Shown here in pieces: positions 17,953 to 26,371 of a stretch of DNA of 64,000 nt; position 1 is the first letter of the stretch, and the number at the start of each line of letters is the position of its first letter. Made by a program: the position numbers and the translations under genes. Below the pieces are notes generated by a model, which did no database searches, had not been told where the DNA came from, and worked only from the letters and a program-made list of their open reading frames with translations. The stretch spans positions 272,876 to 336,875 of the forward strand of contig NZ_SORE01000006.1 in assembly GCF_004366595.1 (NCBI RefSeq), written 5' to 3'. This stretch comes from Paraburkholderia rhizosphaerae (GTDB taxonomy: Bacteria; Pseudomonadota; Gammaproteobacteria; Burkholderiales; Burkholderiaceae).

Positions 17953-18064
17953 TCGCTAACGTCCTGTTACGAATGTGTGATCAACGTAGCACCTGTGTCA
18001 AACATCGGCTCATAAACTGCAAGCCAGTTTCACCGTCACGCACTCTACGTGCAAGGAGTCGAAA

Positions 18065-18358
18065 ATGAACAAGAAGGTGCTCGGCGCGGTACTGGGTCTC
18101 GCAGTGTTGGGCGCGTCGACAGCGGCGTCGGCGCATGTGGATGTGGCTGTTGGACTGGGCGTTCCGTTGGCGGTGCCGGCGCCGGTCTATGTGGCGCCTC
18201 CGCCGCCACCGGTCGTGGTCGCGCAGGAGCCGGTCGCGGTGGGCTACGGATATGGCTATGGTCCGGACTGGCGTGAGCGCCGCGCATGGCGCGAACGCGA
18301 ATGGCACCGCCGTGAATGGCGCGAGCATGAGTGGCGCGAACGTCACGGCTGGCATTGA
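18065..18358 (+). CDS. Small secreted Arg/Trp/His-rich protein, function unknown
   Basis: A 97-residue protein with a clear signal peptide (MNKKVLGAVLGLAVLGAST, cleavage after ASA near residue 23). The mature part has a Pro/Val-rich stretch (PAPVYVAPPPPPVVV), a YGYGYG run and a tail of repeated WRERE/HRREWREH segments. AAGGAG lies six bases before the ATG. Similar small periplasmic or surface proteins with basic aromatic tails occur in Burkholderiales. I do not recognise a function. The tail could bind nucleic acid, metal or anionic polymers. Confidence 0.75.
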   Translation: MNKKVLGAVLGLAVLGASTAASAHVDVAVGLGVPLAVPAPVYVAPPPPPVVVAQEPVAVGYGYGYGPDWRERRAWREREWHRREWREHEWRERHGWH

Positions 18359-18403
18359 TGCGGCCTTCGCAGGGTCGTATGCACGCTCGCTGAGGTAAAG
18401 ACC

Positions 18404-18431
18404 GCAGGCCGCGCCGGCGTGCGCGGCCTGC
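18404..18431. terminator. Hairpin between converging genes
   Basis: An 11-bp perfect stem, GCAGGCCGCGC with GCGCGGCCTGC, and a six-base loop. It lies between the small secreted protein (plus) and a GntR gene (minus), which converge here. There is no strong T tract on either side, so termination is inferred from position and stem strength. Confidence 0.5.
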
Positions 18432-18439
18432 CCACTTCC

Positions 18440-19123
18440 TCACACACTTTCTGCCCGTTGCGCGCCTTTCTCGCGCGCAGTCACTCTCAGCTGCACACTC
18501 AACAGATGCTCGCGCATTCGCTGTTCCGCGAGTTCGCTATCGCGCGCGGTCATCGCGGCGACGATCGCCTGGTGCTGTTCCGCGAAGTGCTTGCGTGTTT
18601 CGTGGTCCACGGTTTTTTCGCGTAACGCCGGCTGCACACGCACGCCGTTGATTGCCTCGAGCAGCGCGATGATCGCCGGATTGCGCGTTGCTTGCGCGAG
18701 CAGCAGGTGAAAGCGGTGATCCCATTGCTGCCATTCGTAGTCGTCCCGGGTCGCCGCGTTTTTCCGTGCGATTTTCTGTAACTCCGCAAGGTCCGCCGGG
18801 CTTGCCTTCATCGTTGCGAGCGCAACGAGCGCGGGCTCGATCATCACGCGCATCTCCGCGACGTCCGATGGACTGGTGCCGACGCTCAGGCCGCTTAGCT
18901 TCTGCGAAAACTTCAGCGGGCGCGCACCGAGATAGGTGCCGCGACCGACACCGCGCCAGATCCGCCCCGCCGCTTCGAGTGACGCGAGCGCGCCGCGCAG
19001 TTCGCGCCGGCTGATCGACAGGTCTTCAGCGAGCTTGCGTTCCGCGGGAAGCAGATCGCCGTCCCGAAGCTCGTGACGTGCGATGTAGTCGATCACCCGG
19101 TCCAGCACCTCGGTATCAGACAT
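18440..19123 (-). CDS. FadR-subfamily GntR transcriptional regulator
   Basis: A 227-residue GntR regulator with an N-terminal winged helix (about 1-70; LLPAERKLAEDLSISRREL) and an FCD-type C-terminal domain (DVAEMRVMIEPALVALA, then HRFHLLLAQATRN). The ATG at 19123 is preferred because GGAGAA lies six bases upstream; a start nine codons earlier would overlap the operator. It diverges from a gamma-glutamyltransferase homologue, an MFS carrier and a GAF protein. The palindrome at 19137-19155 covers a possible -10 box (TATGAT on the minus strand) of its own promoter, which predicts autorepression. Confidence 0.88.
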   Translation of the reverse strand: MSDTEVLDRVIDYIARHELRDGDLLPAERKLAEDLSISRRELRGALASLEAAGRIWRGVGRGTYLGARPLKFSQKLSGLSVGTSPSDVAEMRVMIEPALVALATMKASPADLAELQKIARKNAATRDDYEWQQWDHRFHLLLAQATRNPAIIALLEAINGVRVQPALREKTVDHETRKHFAEQHQAIVAAMTARDSELAEQRMREHLLSVQLRVTAREKGAQRAESV

Positions 19124-19136
19124 CGATTCTTCTCCG

Positions 19137-19155
19137 AACCAATCATACATTGGTT
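19137..19155. promoter_or_regulatory. Operator-like palindrome AACCAAT-N5-ATTGGTT
   Basis: Two perfect 7-bp arms with a five-base spacer (CATAC), directly upstream of the GntR gene at 18440-19123. The same ACCAAT/ATTGGT half-sites recur at 19273-19288 on the other side of the divergent gap. This is the likely binding site of that regulator. Confidence 0.75.
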
Positions 19156-19272
19156 CAATGTTAGCACGGTGGAAGCGCTTTCAATCTTTTCCTTGACCAT
19201 TGCTTATTGATGATCAAGGATCAGATGGATAGCGCACTTTACTGGCGTCGAATGAAACGGAATCGTGGCTGG

Positions 19273-19288
19273 ACCAATCGCGATTGGT
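19273..19288. promoter_or_regulatory. Second operator-like palindrome ACCAATCGCGATTGGT
   Basis: A perfect 16-bp palindrome with the same ACCAAT/ATTGGT half-sites as the site at 19137-19155, but with a different spacer. It lies 57 bases before the preferred start of the gamma-glutamyltransferase gene. Pairing of the two sites by a GntR dimer of dimers is possible. Its presence also argues that 19207-19344 is regulatory rather than coding. Confidence 0.7.
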
Positions 19289-19344
19289 TCAGCAGAGCGG
19301 TCAGCTCAAGGTTCGTTTTTAACGGTTATCGCGAGATCGATTCA

Positions 19345-21126
19345 ATGGCTTTTACGACGCGTCCCGAACTGATCGGCACCTTCGGCATGGCGGCTTCCAC
19401 GCACTGGCTCGCGACCGCGTCCGCGATGGCGGTGCTCGAAAAAGGCGGGAATGCGTTCGATGCGGCGGCGGCGGCAGGGTTCGTGTTGCAGATCGTCGAA
19501 CCGCATCTGAACGGACCCGGCGGCGAGTTGCCGGTGGTGTTCTATAGCGCGCGCGAAAAGCGCGTGCGCGTGCTGTGCGGGCAGGGCGTCACACCGGCCA
19601 CGATGACCATCGAGCGGATGCGCGGCATGGGGCTCGACGTGGTGCCAGGCACCGGCTTGCTGCCCGCGGTCGTGCCCGGCGCGTTCGGCGCGTGGATGAC
19701 GTTGCTGCGCGACTACGGCCAGTTGCCACTGCAGGATGTGCTCAGCTATGCAATCGGCTACGCGGAGAACGGCTATCCCGTGGTGCCGCGGATGGCGGCG
19801 TCGATTCTCGCGATTCAGGACTTTTTCAGCCGCGAATGGCCGACGTCAGCCGAACAATGGCTGCGCAACGGCGAAGCGCCGCAGCCGAACGCGCTGTTCC
19901 GCAATCCGTCGATTGCGGCCACCTACCGCCGCATTCTCGAAGAGGCGGGTTCGGGCGAGCGTGCCGCGCAATGCGAGCGTGCGCGGCGCGCTTTCTATTC
20001 GGGCTTCGTCGCGGACGCGATCGACCGGTACTTCCGCACGACCGCGGTGCTCGATACGTCGGGCCAGCGTAATCGCGGCTTGCTCACCGCCGACGATCTC
20101 ACGCGCTGGATGCCGACCTACGAAGAGCCGGTGTCGTATGACTACGCGGGCGTCACAGTGCACAAGACCGGCCCATGGGGACAAGGTCCAGTGTTCCTGC
20201 AACAGCTCGCGCTATTGAAAGGCTTCGACGTCGCGAGCCTCGATCCGCTCGGCGCTGATTTCGTGCACACCGTAATCGAATGCGCGAAGCTCGCGTTCGC
20301 CGATCGCGAAGTGTTTTATGGCGACCCGCTGCATGCGCAGGTGCCGCTCGACACGTTGCTCTCCGATGCGTACAACGACGCGCGGCGCAAGTGCGTCGAC
20401 CCCGCGCGCGCGTCGCTCGAATTCCGGCCGGGTGAACTCGGCGACAGCCGGCAACGCACGCAAATCATCATTGCGAATGCCGGGCGGCAGCAGCCCGGTG
20501 GCCGCGGACAGGGCGAGCCGACCTTCGCACCGCTGCCGGAGTTGCGCGGCGACACGGTGCACCTCGATATCGTCGATCGTTGGGGCAACATGGTGTCCGC
20601 GACGCCGTCGGGCGGCTGGCTGCAGGCGTCGCCGGCCGTGCCGGGTTTGGGTTTCAACGTGACCACGCGCGCGCAGATGTTCTGGATGGAACCGGGCTTG
20701 CCGTCGTCGCTCGGTCCGGGCCGCCGTCCACGCACGACGCTGTCGCCGACGCTCGTCACGCGCGGTGGCGAGCCGTATGCGGCATTCGGCTCGCCGGGCG
20801 GCGACCAGCAGGATCAATGGTCGCTGCAACTGTTTCTGAGGCATATGCATGCGGGTATGAATCTGCAGGCCGCCGTCGATGCGCCGTCGTTTCAGACCGC
20901 GCATTTCCCGGGTTCGTTTTATCCGCGTGCGATGCAGCTCGGCAAGATGTCGGCCGAAGCGCACTTTCCGGAACGCACGCTCGCGGAGCTGCGCGCAAGA
21001 GGCCACGACCTCACCGTTGCGGAACCGTGGGCGTTGGGGCGCGTCTGCGCGGTGGGCCTGCGCGACGGTCTGATGCGCGGTGCGGCGACGCCGCGTCAGA
21101 TGCAGGCGTACGCGATTGGCCGCTAG
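19345..21126 (+). CDS. Gamma-glutamyltransferase family protein, no signal peptide
   Basis: A 593-residue N-terminal-nucleophile hydrolase related to gamma-glutamyltransferase. These cut themselves before a catalytic Thr and hydrolyse or transfer gamma-glutamyl or similar acyl groups. The probable nucleophile is T404 (GDTVHLDIVD); the glycine-rich PGLG/ATPSGGW and PGGDQQDQW blocks follow. No signal peptide is seen, so it may act in the cytoplasm, unlike classical periplasmic Ggt. The start MAFTTRPEL at 19345 is chosen because the open frame upstream contains the operator palindrome. An MFS carrier follows after 141 bases. The substrate is unknown and may not be glutathione. Confidence 0.85.
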   Translation: MAFTTRPELIGTFGMAASTHWLATASAMAVLEKGGNAFDAAAAAGFVLQIVEPHLNGPGGELPVVFYSAREKRVRVLCGQGVTPATMTIERMRGMGLDVVPGTGLLPAVVPGAFGAWMTLLRDYGQLPLQDVLSYAIGYAENGYPVVPRMAASILAIQDFFSREWPTSAEQWLRNGEAPQPNALFRNPSIAATYRRILEEAGSGERAAQCERARRAFYSGFVADAIDRYFRTTAVLDTSGQRNRGLLTADDLTRWMPTYEEPVSYDYAGVTVHKTGPWGQGPVFLQQLALLKGFDVASLDPLGADFVHTVIECAKLAFADREVFYGDPLHAQVPLDTLLSDAYNDARRKCVDPARASLEFRPGELGDSRQRTQIIIANAGRQQPGGRGQGEPTFAPLPELRGDTVHLDIVDRWGNMVSATPSGGWLQASPAVPGLGFNVTTRAQMFWMEPGLPSSLGPGRRPRTTLSPTLVTRGGEPYAAFGSPGGDQQDQWSLQLFLRHMHAGMNLQAAVDAPSFQTAHFPGSFYPRAMQLGKMSAEAHFPERTLAELRARGHDLTVAEPWALGRVCAVGLRDGLMRGAATPRQMQAYAIGR

Positions 21127-21267
21127 CCGTGCGGCCATCGCGTGTTGTCGCTTGCCGGCCGGAGGTCGTCGCAATGAAAGTACCGGACGCTGACGCTTAC
21201 AGCCTCATCCGACGCGTCCGGTGATTCGAACGTGCCATACACGTCGTGTTTCTTGGGGGGCAGGCTT

Positions 21268-22692
21268 ATGTCTATTATTGCGGCTCGACTCGAACGCTTA
21301 CCGTTGTCCGGCTTTCACCGGAAGCTGCTGATCATCGGTGGGCTCGGCTATCTGTTCGACGGCCTCGACTCGTCGTCGCTCGCTTTTCTGCTGCCGATCG
21401 TCAGCAAGCTGTGGCATCTGAGCAGCGCGCAGACCGGACTCGTCGCGAGCAGCACGTATATCGGCTATTTCTTCGGCGCGTTCCTGTCGGGCGTGACCGC
21501 GGATGTGATCGGGCGGCGCCGCATCATGATGAGTGCGCTGTCCATCTATTGCGTCGCGTCGTTCGCGAGCGGCCTGGTCGATAACTGGCATGCCTTCTTC
21601 GCGCTGCGCGTCGTGTCGGGCTTCGGCTCGGGCGCGGAAGCCGTGGTGATCGCGCCGTTCCTCGCCGAGTTCGTGCCGCGCCGCTATCGTGGCGTGTTCT
21701 GCGGCGCGCTGGTCGGGTTCATGTCGTTCGGCTATCTGACGTCGTCGGTGCTCGGCTTTGCGGTCGTGCGCAATTTCGCGGAAGGTTGGCGCCATGTCGC
21801 GATGCTCACCGCGGTGCCGGTCGTGATGCTGCTGTGGTGGAGACGCTCGCTGCCCGAGTCGCCGCGCTGGCTCGAAAGCCGTGGCCGGATGCGCGAAGCC
21901 GATGAAATTATCACCAGCGTCGAAGATGGCTATATCAAGCGCGGGATGACGCTTGCGCCGGTGCGCTCGATGGTGCCCGATGGCGCGCCATCGCCACGGC
22001 GTCGCGCACGCGGCGGTGGCGCGTTGAGCAATATCGCTGCATTGTGGTCGACGCAGCTTGCAGGTGTCACTGCGATCAGCTGGGCGATGTGGTTCTCCGT
22101 CGCGTTCGCGTACTACTCGTTCTTTTCGTGGATACCGAGTCTGCTCGTCAAGCAGGGTTTGACGATCACGCAAAGCTTCGGCTATTCGATCGCGATCTAC
22201 GCATCGCAGATTCCTGGCTATTTCTCGGCCGCGTACCTGAACGAACGGCTCGGCCGCAAAGCGGTGGTGTCGTCGTATATGTTGCTCGGCGCGGCGGCGG
22301 CCATCTGTCTCGCGTTTTCGCGCACGGAGCTGGCGATCATGGCGGCGGGCATGAGCCTGTCGTTCTTCATGAACGGCGCGTTTGCCGGCGTCTACGCGTA
22401 CACGCCCGAGATTTTCCCGACGGCGGTGCGCACGACCGGTGTCGGGTCGTCGTCGTCATTCGGACGCATCGGCTCGGTTAGCGCACCCATTCTGGTCGGT
22501 TTCGTGTATCCGGCGTTCGGCTTTATCGGCGTGTTCGGCATGACGACCGCGGTGCTCGTGGTTGGCGCGTCGATCGTGTTCTTCCTCGGCCTCGAGACGC
22601 GCAACCGCTCGCTCGAAGATATCGAAAGACAGGAACTCGCCGCACGGCCCGATCTCGACGATCTGCGTGCTTCGACGCGCATTCATGGCTGA
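21268..22692 (+). CDS. MFS transporter, AAHS/sugar-porter-like
   Basis: A 474-residue major facilitator with about 12 hydrophobic segments. The first helix contains FDGLDSS, like the DGxD motif of aromatic-acid/H+ symporters, and the loop between helices 2 and 3 reads DVIGRRRIMM. RRYRGVFCG follows the fourth helix. A long central loop holds PESPRWL. The ATG at 21268 follows a strong G-rich site (GGGGGGCAGG); a longer start at 21232 lacks one. It lies between the gamma-glutamyltransferase homologue and the GAF gene, so it probably imports the substrate or exports the product of that enzyme. Confidence 0.88.
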   Translation: MSIIAARLERLPLSGFHRKLLIIGGLGYLFDGLDSSSLAFLLPIVSKLWHLSSAQTGLVASSTYIGYFFGAFLSGVTADVIGRRRIMMSALSIYCVASFASGLVDNWHAFFALRVVSGFGSGAEAVVIAPFLAEFVPRRYRGVFCGALVGFMSFGYLTSSVLGFAVVRNFAEGWRHVAMLTAVPVVMLLWWRRSLPESPRWLESRGRMREADEIITSVEDGYIKRGMTLAPVRSMVPDGAPSPRRRARGGGALSNIAALWSTQLAGVTAISWAMWFSVAFAYYSFFSWIPSLLVKQGLTITQSFGYSIAIYASQIPGYFSAAYLNERLGRKAVVSSYMLLGAAAAICLAFSRTELAIMAAGMSLSFFMNGAFAGVYAYTPEIFPTAVRTTGVGSSSSFGRIGSVSAPILVGFVYPAFGFIGVFGMTTAVLVVGASIVFFLGLETRNRSLEDIERQELAARPDLDDLRASTRIHG

Positions 22693-22695
22693 ACG

Positions 22696-23259
22696 GTGAG
22701 CCTCGACATGCAAACCGAAACGCGTTCGCTCGAACTGAATGACCTGTCGCGGCTCGCGCTTGCGCTGCGCGTTGCGCAGCAGCCTGAGGTGATTTTTCGC
22801 GAAGTGTATGCGCTCGCGTGTGAAACGCTGGGCTGCAAGCTGTTCACGATCATGTCGTTCGATGCCGAGCGTTACGAGGTCGAACGCCTGTACACGAACA
22901 TGCCGACCGTGTATCCGCCAGGCGGGCGCAAGAAGAAGCGCGGCAGCGCGTGGGCTGGACATACGCTTGGAAACCTGCAGCCATTTCGGGCGACCGACCC
23001 GGAAGGCATTCGCGCCGCGTTCGATGACCATGCGGTGATCACCGGCATGGGGCTCGGGTCGATTCTGAATATTCCGGTCGCCTATGACGGCCGGTGCGTC
23101 GGCACGATGAACCTGACGCATGTCGAAGCCTGGTACACGCAGGCGCACGAGGGTGCGGGGTTGTTGCTCGCGTCGTTTCTCGCTGCGCCGCTCGCGCTGT
23201 ATCAACGGCAAGCGAAACCGCAAGCGGCGCCGCCGTGGAGGGTAGCGGGCTGCGCGTGA
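22696..23259 (+). CDS. GAF-domain protein
   Basis: A 187-residue protein made of a single GAF-like domain (about 15-170). The core reads VIFREVYALACETLGCKLFTIM, then GHTLGN and GSILNIPVAYDGRCVGTMNL. GAF domains bind small ligands such as nucleotides, hemes or aromatic compounds. No output domain is present. A GTG at 22696 lies three bases after the MFS stop; an ATG at 22708 is an alternative. The close coupling suggests it acts with the carrier and the gamma-glutamyltransferase homologue, perhaps as a ligand sensor, but this is inference. Confidence 0.8.
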   Translation: MSLDMQTETRSLELNDLSRLALALRVAQQPEVIFREVYALACETLGCKLFTIMSFDAERYEVERLYTNMPTVYPPGGRKKKRGSAWAGHTLGNLQPFRATDPEGIRAAFDDHAVITGMGLGSILNIPVAYDGRCVGTMNLTHVEAWYTQAHEGAGLLLASFLAAPLALYQRQAKPQAAPPWRVAGCA

Positions 23260-23326
23260 CGGGGATGTAACGTCACGCGCGTAACGTCATGCATCCGGAA
23301 TGCATACGCGCCGTGCGTGGTCGACC

Positions 23327-23605
23327 TTAAGCGTAAGTATCGATGTGCGAATCGGACGGTTTGCTCGTACCGTCGTTGGCCGGAGCGGATGACGATGGCT
23401 GCGGCGGTTTATGTCCGCTCGTGTGATGCGGCCCATGGCTCGCCGTTTGCCCGGCCTTCGGGCCGGAGTGCGAGCCATGGCCTTTGGTCGGGCCATCGGT
23501 TTTGGTCGGGTCATTGCCTTTGGTCGAGCCCTTGCCCTCCAGCTGCTCCTTGGTGGCGAACACGTTACGCAAGTTCTCGAAATACGGCTTGCCTGCAATT
23601 CTCAT
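23327..23605 (-). CDS. Small Gly/Lys/His/Ser-rich protein, unknown
   Basis: A 92-residue protein starting MRIAGKPYFENLRNVFATKE. The first 25 residues look ordered; the rest is low-complexity (STKGNDPTKTDGPTKG, then HGSHSGPKAGQ and HGPHHTSGHK). An AGGAG lies about nine bases before the ATG. No signal peptide or known domain. The His-rich tail could bind metal. Its promoter region faces the MFS drug exporter gene, 233 bases away. Function unknown; the codon bias and ribosome site support a real gene. Confidence 0.6.
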   Translation of the reverse strand: MRIAGKPYFENLRNVFATKEQLEGKGSTKGNDPTKTDGPTKGHGSHSGPKAGQTASHGPHHTSGHKPPQPSSSAPANDGTSKPSDSHIDTYA

Positions 23606-23838
23606 GAGTGAGGGCTCCTGGTTTTTGACTGTCGGCAACGAAGCGCACGGGCTTCCTTTAAGCTTCCATACTGTTTACGACTTTATTAAGAATATCTTTA
23701 ATCTCAATTCGAGCGGGCTGCGCGCGGCGAGCCCGCGGTCAGCACGAATTGCGACAGGCTGGCAAAATGCGGCTCTTGCAACGAAGCGAACACGCTTCGC
23801 ATCGCCTCCCCCCGCAATCGAATCTCCGTACACGTCAA

Positions 23839-25323
23839 ATGGCCGAATCGCGCAGTTCCGGACGCGCGCTCGTTATTGCATCGGTCATGGCTTCGACGGC
23901 CATGATCGCGATCGAAATGACGATCGTCTCCACCGCCATGCCGCAAATCGCGACGCAGCTAGGCGGACTCGATCTGTATAGCTGGGTCTTTTCCTCGTTT
24001 CTGCTCGCACAGACGGCAATGACCGTCGTGTTTGGCAAGCTCGCCGATCTGTTCGGGCGCAAGCCGGTGATGCTGGTCGGCATTGCGATCTTCCTCGCGG
24101 GCTCGGTGCTCGCCGGCTTCGCGTGGTCGATGCCGGCGATGATCGCGTTCCGGCTTATTCAGGGCATCGGCGCCGGCGCGATCCAGCCGGTCGCGATGAC
24201 GATCGTCGGCGATCTCTACCCGGCGCACGAGCGCGGCAAGGTGCAGGGCTATCTGGCGAGCGTCTGGGCGATCTCGGCGGTGCTCGGGCCGATGGTCGGC
24301 GGTTTGATCATCCGCGATCTGTCATGGGCATGGATCTTCTGGATGAACGTGCCGATTGGGCTGACCGCGATGGCGGGCTTTATCGCGTTCCTGCACGAAA
24401 AGCCCAGGCATCAGCGTCCGTCGATCGATATCGCCGGCGCGGCGCTGTTCACCGTTGCCGTCGCGGCGCTGATGATCGCGCTCACGGATGCAGGCGCGTC
24501 CGAAAGCCGTCACGCGCTGGTTGCATGCGTGGTTTGCGCGGTTGCGTCCGTGCTGTTCGTGATGCAGGAGCGGCGCGCGGCCGAGCCGATGATTTCGTTC
24601 GCGCTGTGGGGCCGCCGGCCCGTGGCTGCGACCAACGCATCGACGCTATTGACCGGCATGGTGTTGATGGGCGTAACGACCTTTCTGCCGATTTACGTAC
24701 AAGGGGTGTTGCAGCGCTCGCCGGTGGTCGCCGGAATGGCGCTGACGGTGATGATGGTCGGCTGGCCGGTAGGCGCGACGATTTCCGCACGGCTGTTCCG
24801 GCGCTTCAATCTGCGCTCCATTCTGGTGGTCGGCAGCGTGTTCATTCCAGCCGGCGGCGCGGTGTTCGCGTTGATGGGCATGGAAAGCGTGCCGCTGATG
24901 CCCGCCTTCGGTTCGCTCGTGATGGGCTTCGGCATGGGTCTCGCGGCGACTGCCGCGCTGGTGCTGATTCAGGAAATTGTCGAAGCCGGGCAGCGCGGCA
25001 GCGCGACCGCGTCGAATCTGTTCTCGCGCAACCTGGGCAGTACGCTTGGCGCGACGCTGTTCGGCGCGGTGTTCAACTTCGGGCTCGCGCATGCGAAGAA
25101 GATCGGCGCGGTGACGCCCGATCAACTGCGCGCCGCGCTCGATGCGTCCGCGAACAAGTTGGGTGGCGCCGATCTGGGTGTGCGGGTCGCGTTGCAGCAG
25201 TCGCTGCATCTGACGTTTGTGGTGCTGCTGGCGGTGTCGATTGCGGTACTGCTGCTTGCGATGCTGGTGCCGTCGGTCGCGATTCGCCGCGCGCGCGAGG
25301 TGACGACGCCGGTCGCGCATTGA
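23839..25323 (+). CDS. MFS multidrug exporter, DHA2 (EmrB/QacA) family
   Basis: A 494-residue transporter with about 14 hydrophobic segments, as in the EmrB/QacA group. Helix 1 has the acidic IAIEMTIVSTAMPQI motif typical of DHA2 (usual form LDxTIVNVALP). GKLADLFGRKPVML is motif A and a GPMVGG-type motif C is present (LGPMVGGLI). The likely function is proton-driven drug efflux. The ATG at 23839 gives the usual short N terminus, but no strong ribosome site is seen and the frame is open 30 codons upstream. No membrane-fusion partner (emrA) is adjacent. Confidence 0.9.
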   Translation: MAESRSSGRALVIASVMASTAMIAIEMTIVSTAMPQIATQLGGLDLYSWVFSSFLLAQTAMTVVFGKLADLFGRKPVMLVGIAIFLAGSVLAGFAWSMPAMIAFRLIQGIGAGAIQPVAMTIVGDLYPAHERGKVQGYLASVWAISAVLGPMVGGLIIRDLSWAWIFWMNVPIGLTAMAGFIAFLHEKPRHQRPSIDIAGAALFTVAVAALMIALTDAGASESRHALVACVVCAVASVLFVMQERRAAEPMISFALWGRRPVAATNASTLLTGMVLMGVTTFLPIYVQGVLQRSPVVAGMALTVMMVGWPVGATISARLFRRFNLRSILVVGSVFIPAGGAVFALMGMESVPLMPAFGSLVMGFGMGLAATAALVLIQEIVEAGQRGSATASNLFSRNLGSTLGATLFGAVFNFGLAHAKKIGAVTPDQLRAALDASANKLGGADLGVRVALQQSLHLTFVVLLAVSIAVLLLAMLVPSVAIRRAREVTTPVAH

Positions 25324-25372
25324 ACCTGTAGTGAGCCTGTATTGCGCTAAAGCGACGCGTCGCGCGGCGCGT

Positions 25373-26236
25373 TCAGCCGTGCAGCGTATCGATGATCGCT
25401 TGCGTGATACCTGGCCGGTCATACGACGCGCGCTGAATCATCCCGACCGTGCGCAGCATCGGCGGATTCGAAATCGACAGCACGCGCAGCGACGGATCGT
25501 TGCGCCAGTTACCGCGATGCAGTTGCGGCAGCACCGCGACGCCGACGTTTTCGCGCACCAGCGCGAGGATCGTCTCGATCGAGTTCAGCTCCAGATATTC
25601 GCTCACGCTCAACCCGGCCTTCTGCAGCGCCTGCTCGACGACGCGCCCGGTCCGCACGCGCCGATCGAAGCGCAAAAAACCGTGACTACGCAGAATGCGC
25701 TGCGGGTCGGTATCGGCAATCTCGCTGCTAACCACCAGCACCAGCGGCTCGCTGTACAGCGTGGTCCACTTCAGCGTATCCGGCAGCGTCGCATCCGCCC
25801 GCGCGACCACGGCCGCGATATCGACGTCGCCGGCTTCGACCATCGCCGCGAGTTCATCGGAGCGCGCCGATAGCAGTTTCACATCGAGTTGCGGATGCGC
25901 GGTCTTCAGATTCGCGACCACCAGCGACAGCGCGCCGATCACCGACACCACCGCGCCGATCGTCAGCGGCCCGACCATCGAATCGGCCGGGTTGGCGTCG
26001 AGTTCGTCGAGCAGATCGAGAATCTGCTCGACCTTCGGCCAGATCTGCTGGCCGTCGCGGCTCAATACGACCTGCCGGCCGCTACGGTCGAACAGTTGCC
26101 GGCCGAGCGCCTGTTCGAGGCCGCGCATCTGCAGGCTGACCGCGGCCTGCGTCAGCGCGACTTTCTCCGCGGCCGCCGCGAATGACCCGGTTCGCGCGAC
26201 CGCCCGAAAGGTTTTTAACATCCGCATCGTAGGCAT
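25373..26236 (-). CDS. LysR-family transcriptional regulator
   Basis: A regulator of about 287 residues with an N-terminal helix-turn-helix (MLKTFRAVARTGSFAAAAEK, then LTQAAVSLQMRGLEQALG) and a periplasmic-binding-like effector domain from about residue 85. ATGs at 26236 and 26227 both give normal N termini. It diverges from a peptide/glutathione-type ABC importer and a gamma-glutamyltransferase gene, which it probably controls. The A/T-rich palindrome 26271-26284 in the divergent gap is the obvious site. Confidence 0.9.
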   Translation of the reverse strand: MPTMRMLKTFRAVARTGSFAAAAEKVALTQAAVSLQMRGLEQALGRQLFDRSGRQVVLSRDGQQIWPKVEQILDLLDELDANPADSMVGPLTIGAVVSVIGALSLVVANLKTAHPQLDVKLLSARSDELAAMVEAGDVDIAAVVARADATLPDTLKWTTLYSEPLVLVVSSEIADTDPQRILRSHGFLRFDRRVRTGRVVEQALQKAGLSVSEYLELNSIETILALVRENVGVAVLPQLHRGNWRNDPSLRVLSISNPPMLRTVGMIQRASYDRPGITQAIIDTLHG

Positions 26237-26270
26237 TTTGTAACTCAAGAAAAGCTTAAGTGTCGGCAAG

Positions 26271-26284
26271 AAATATTAATATTT
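26271..26284. promoter_or_regulatory. A/T-rich palindrome in LysR/ABC divergent promoter
   Basis: A perfect 14-bp palindrome, AAATATTAATATTT, in an otherwise GC-rich genome. It lies 35 bases upstream of the LysR start and 88 bases before the first ABC gene. Position and symmetry fit a LysR recognition site, which often has an ATT-rich dyad. Confidence 0.55.
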
Positions 26285-26371
26285 TCTGTCGAGTGACGCA
26301 CCCATAATCCGGGTTTCATTCGACGCTTAATAGCGCTTCGAGGACGACCAGCAAGTAGGGAGTGTCACAGC

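Noticed and set aside
19207..19344. 46-codon N-terminal extension of the gamma-glutamyltransferase homologue
   Set aside because: It contains the second operator palindrome and has no signal peptide or family similarity.
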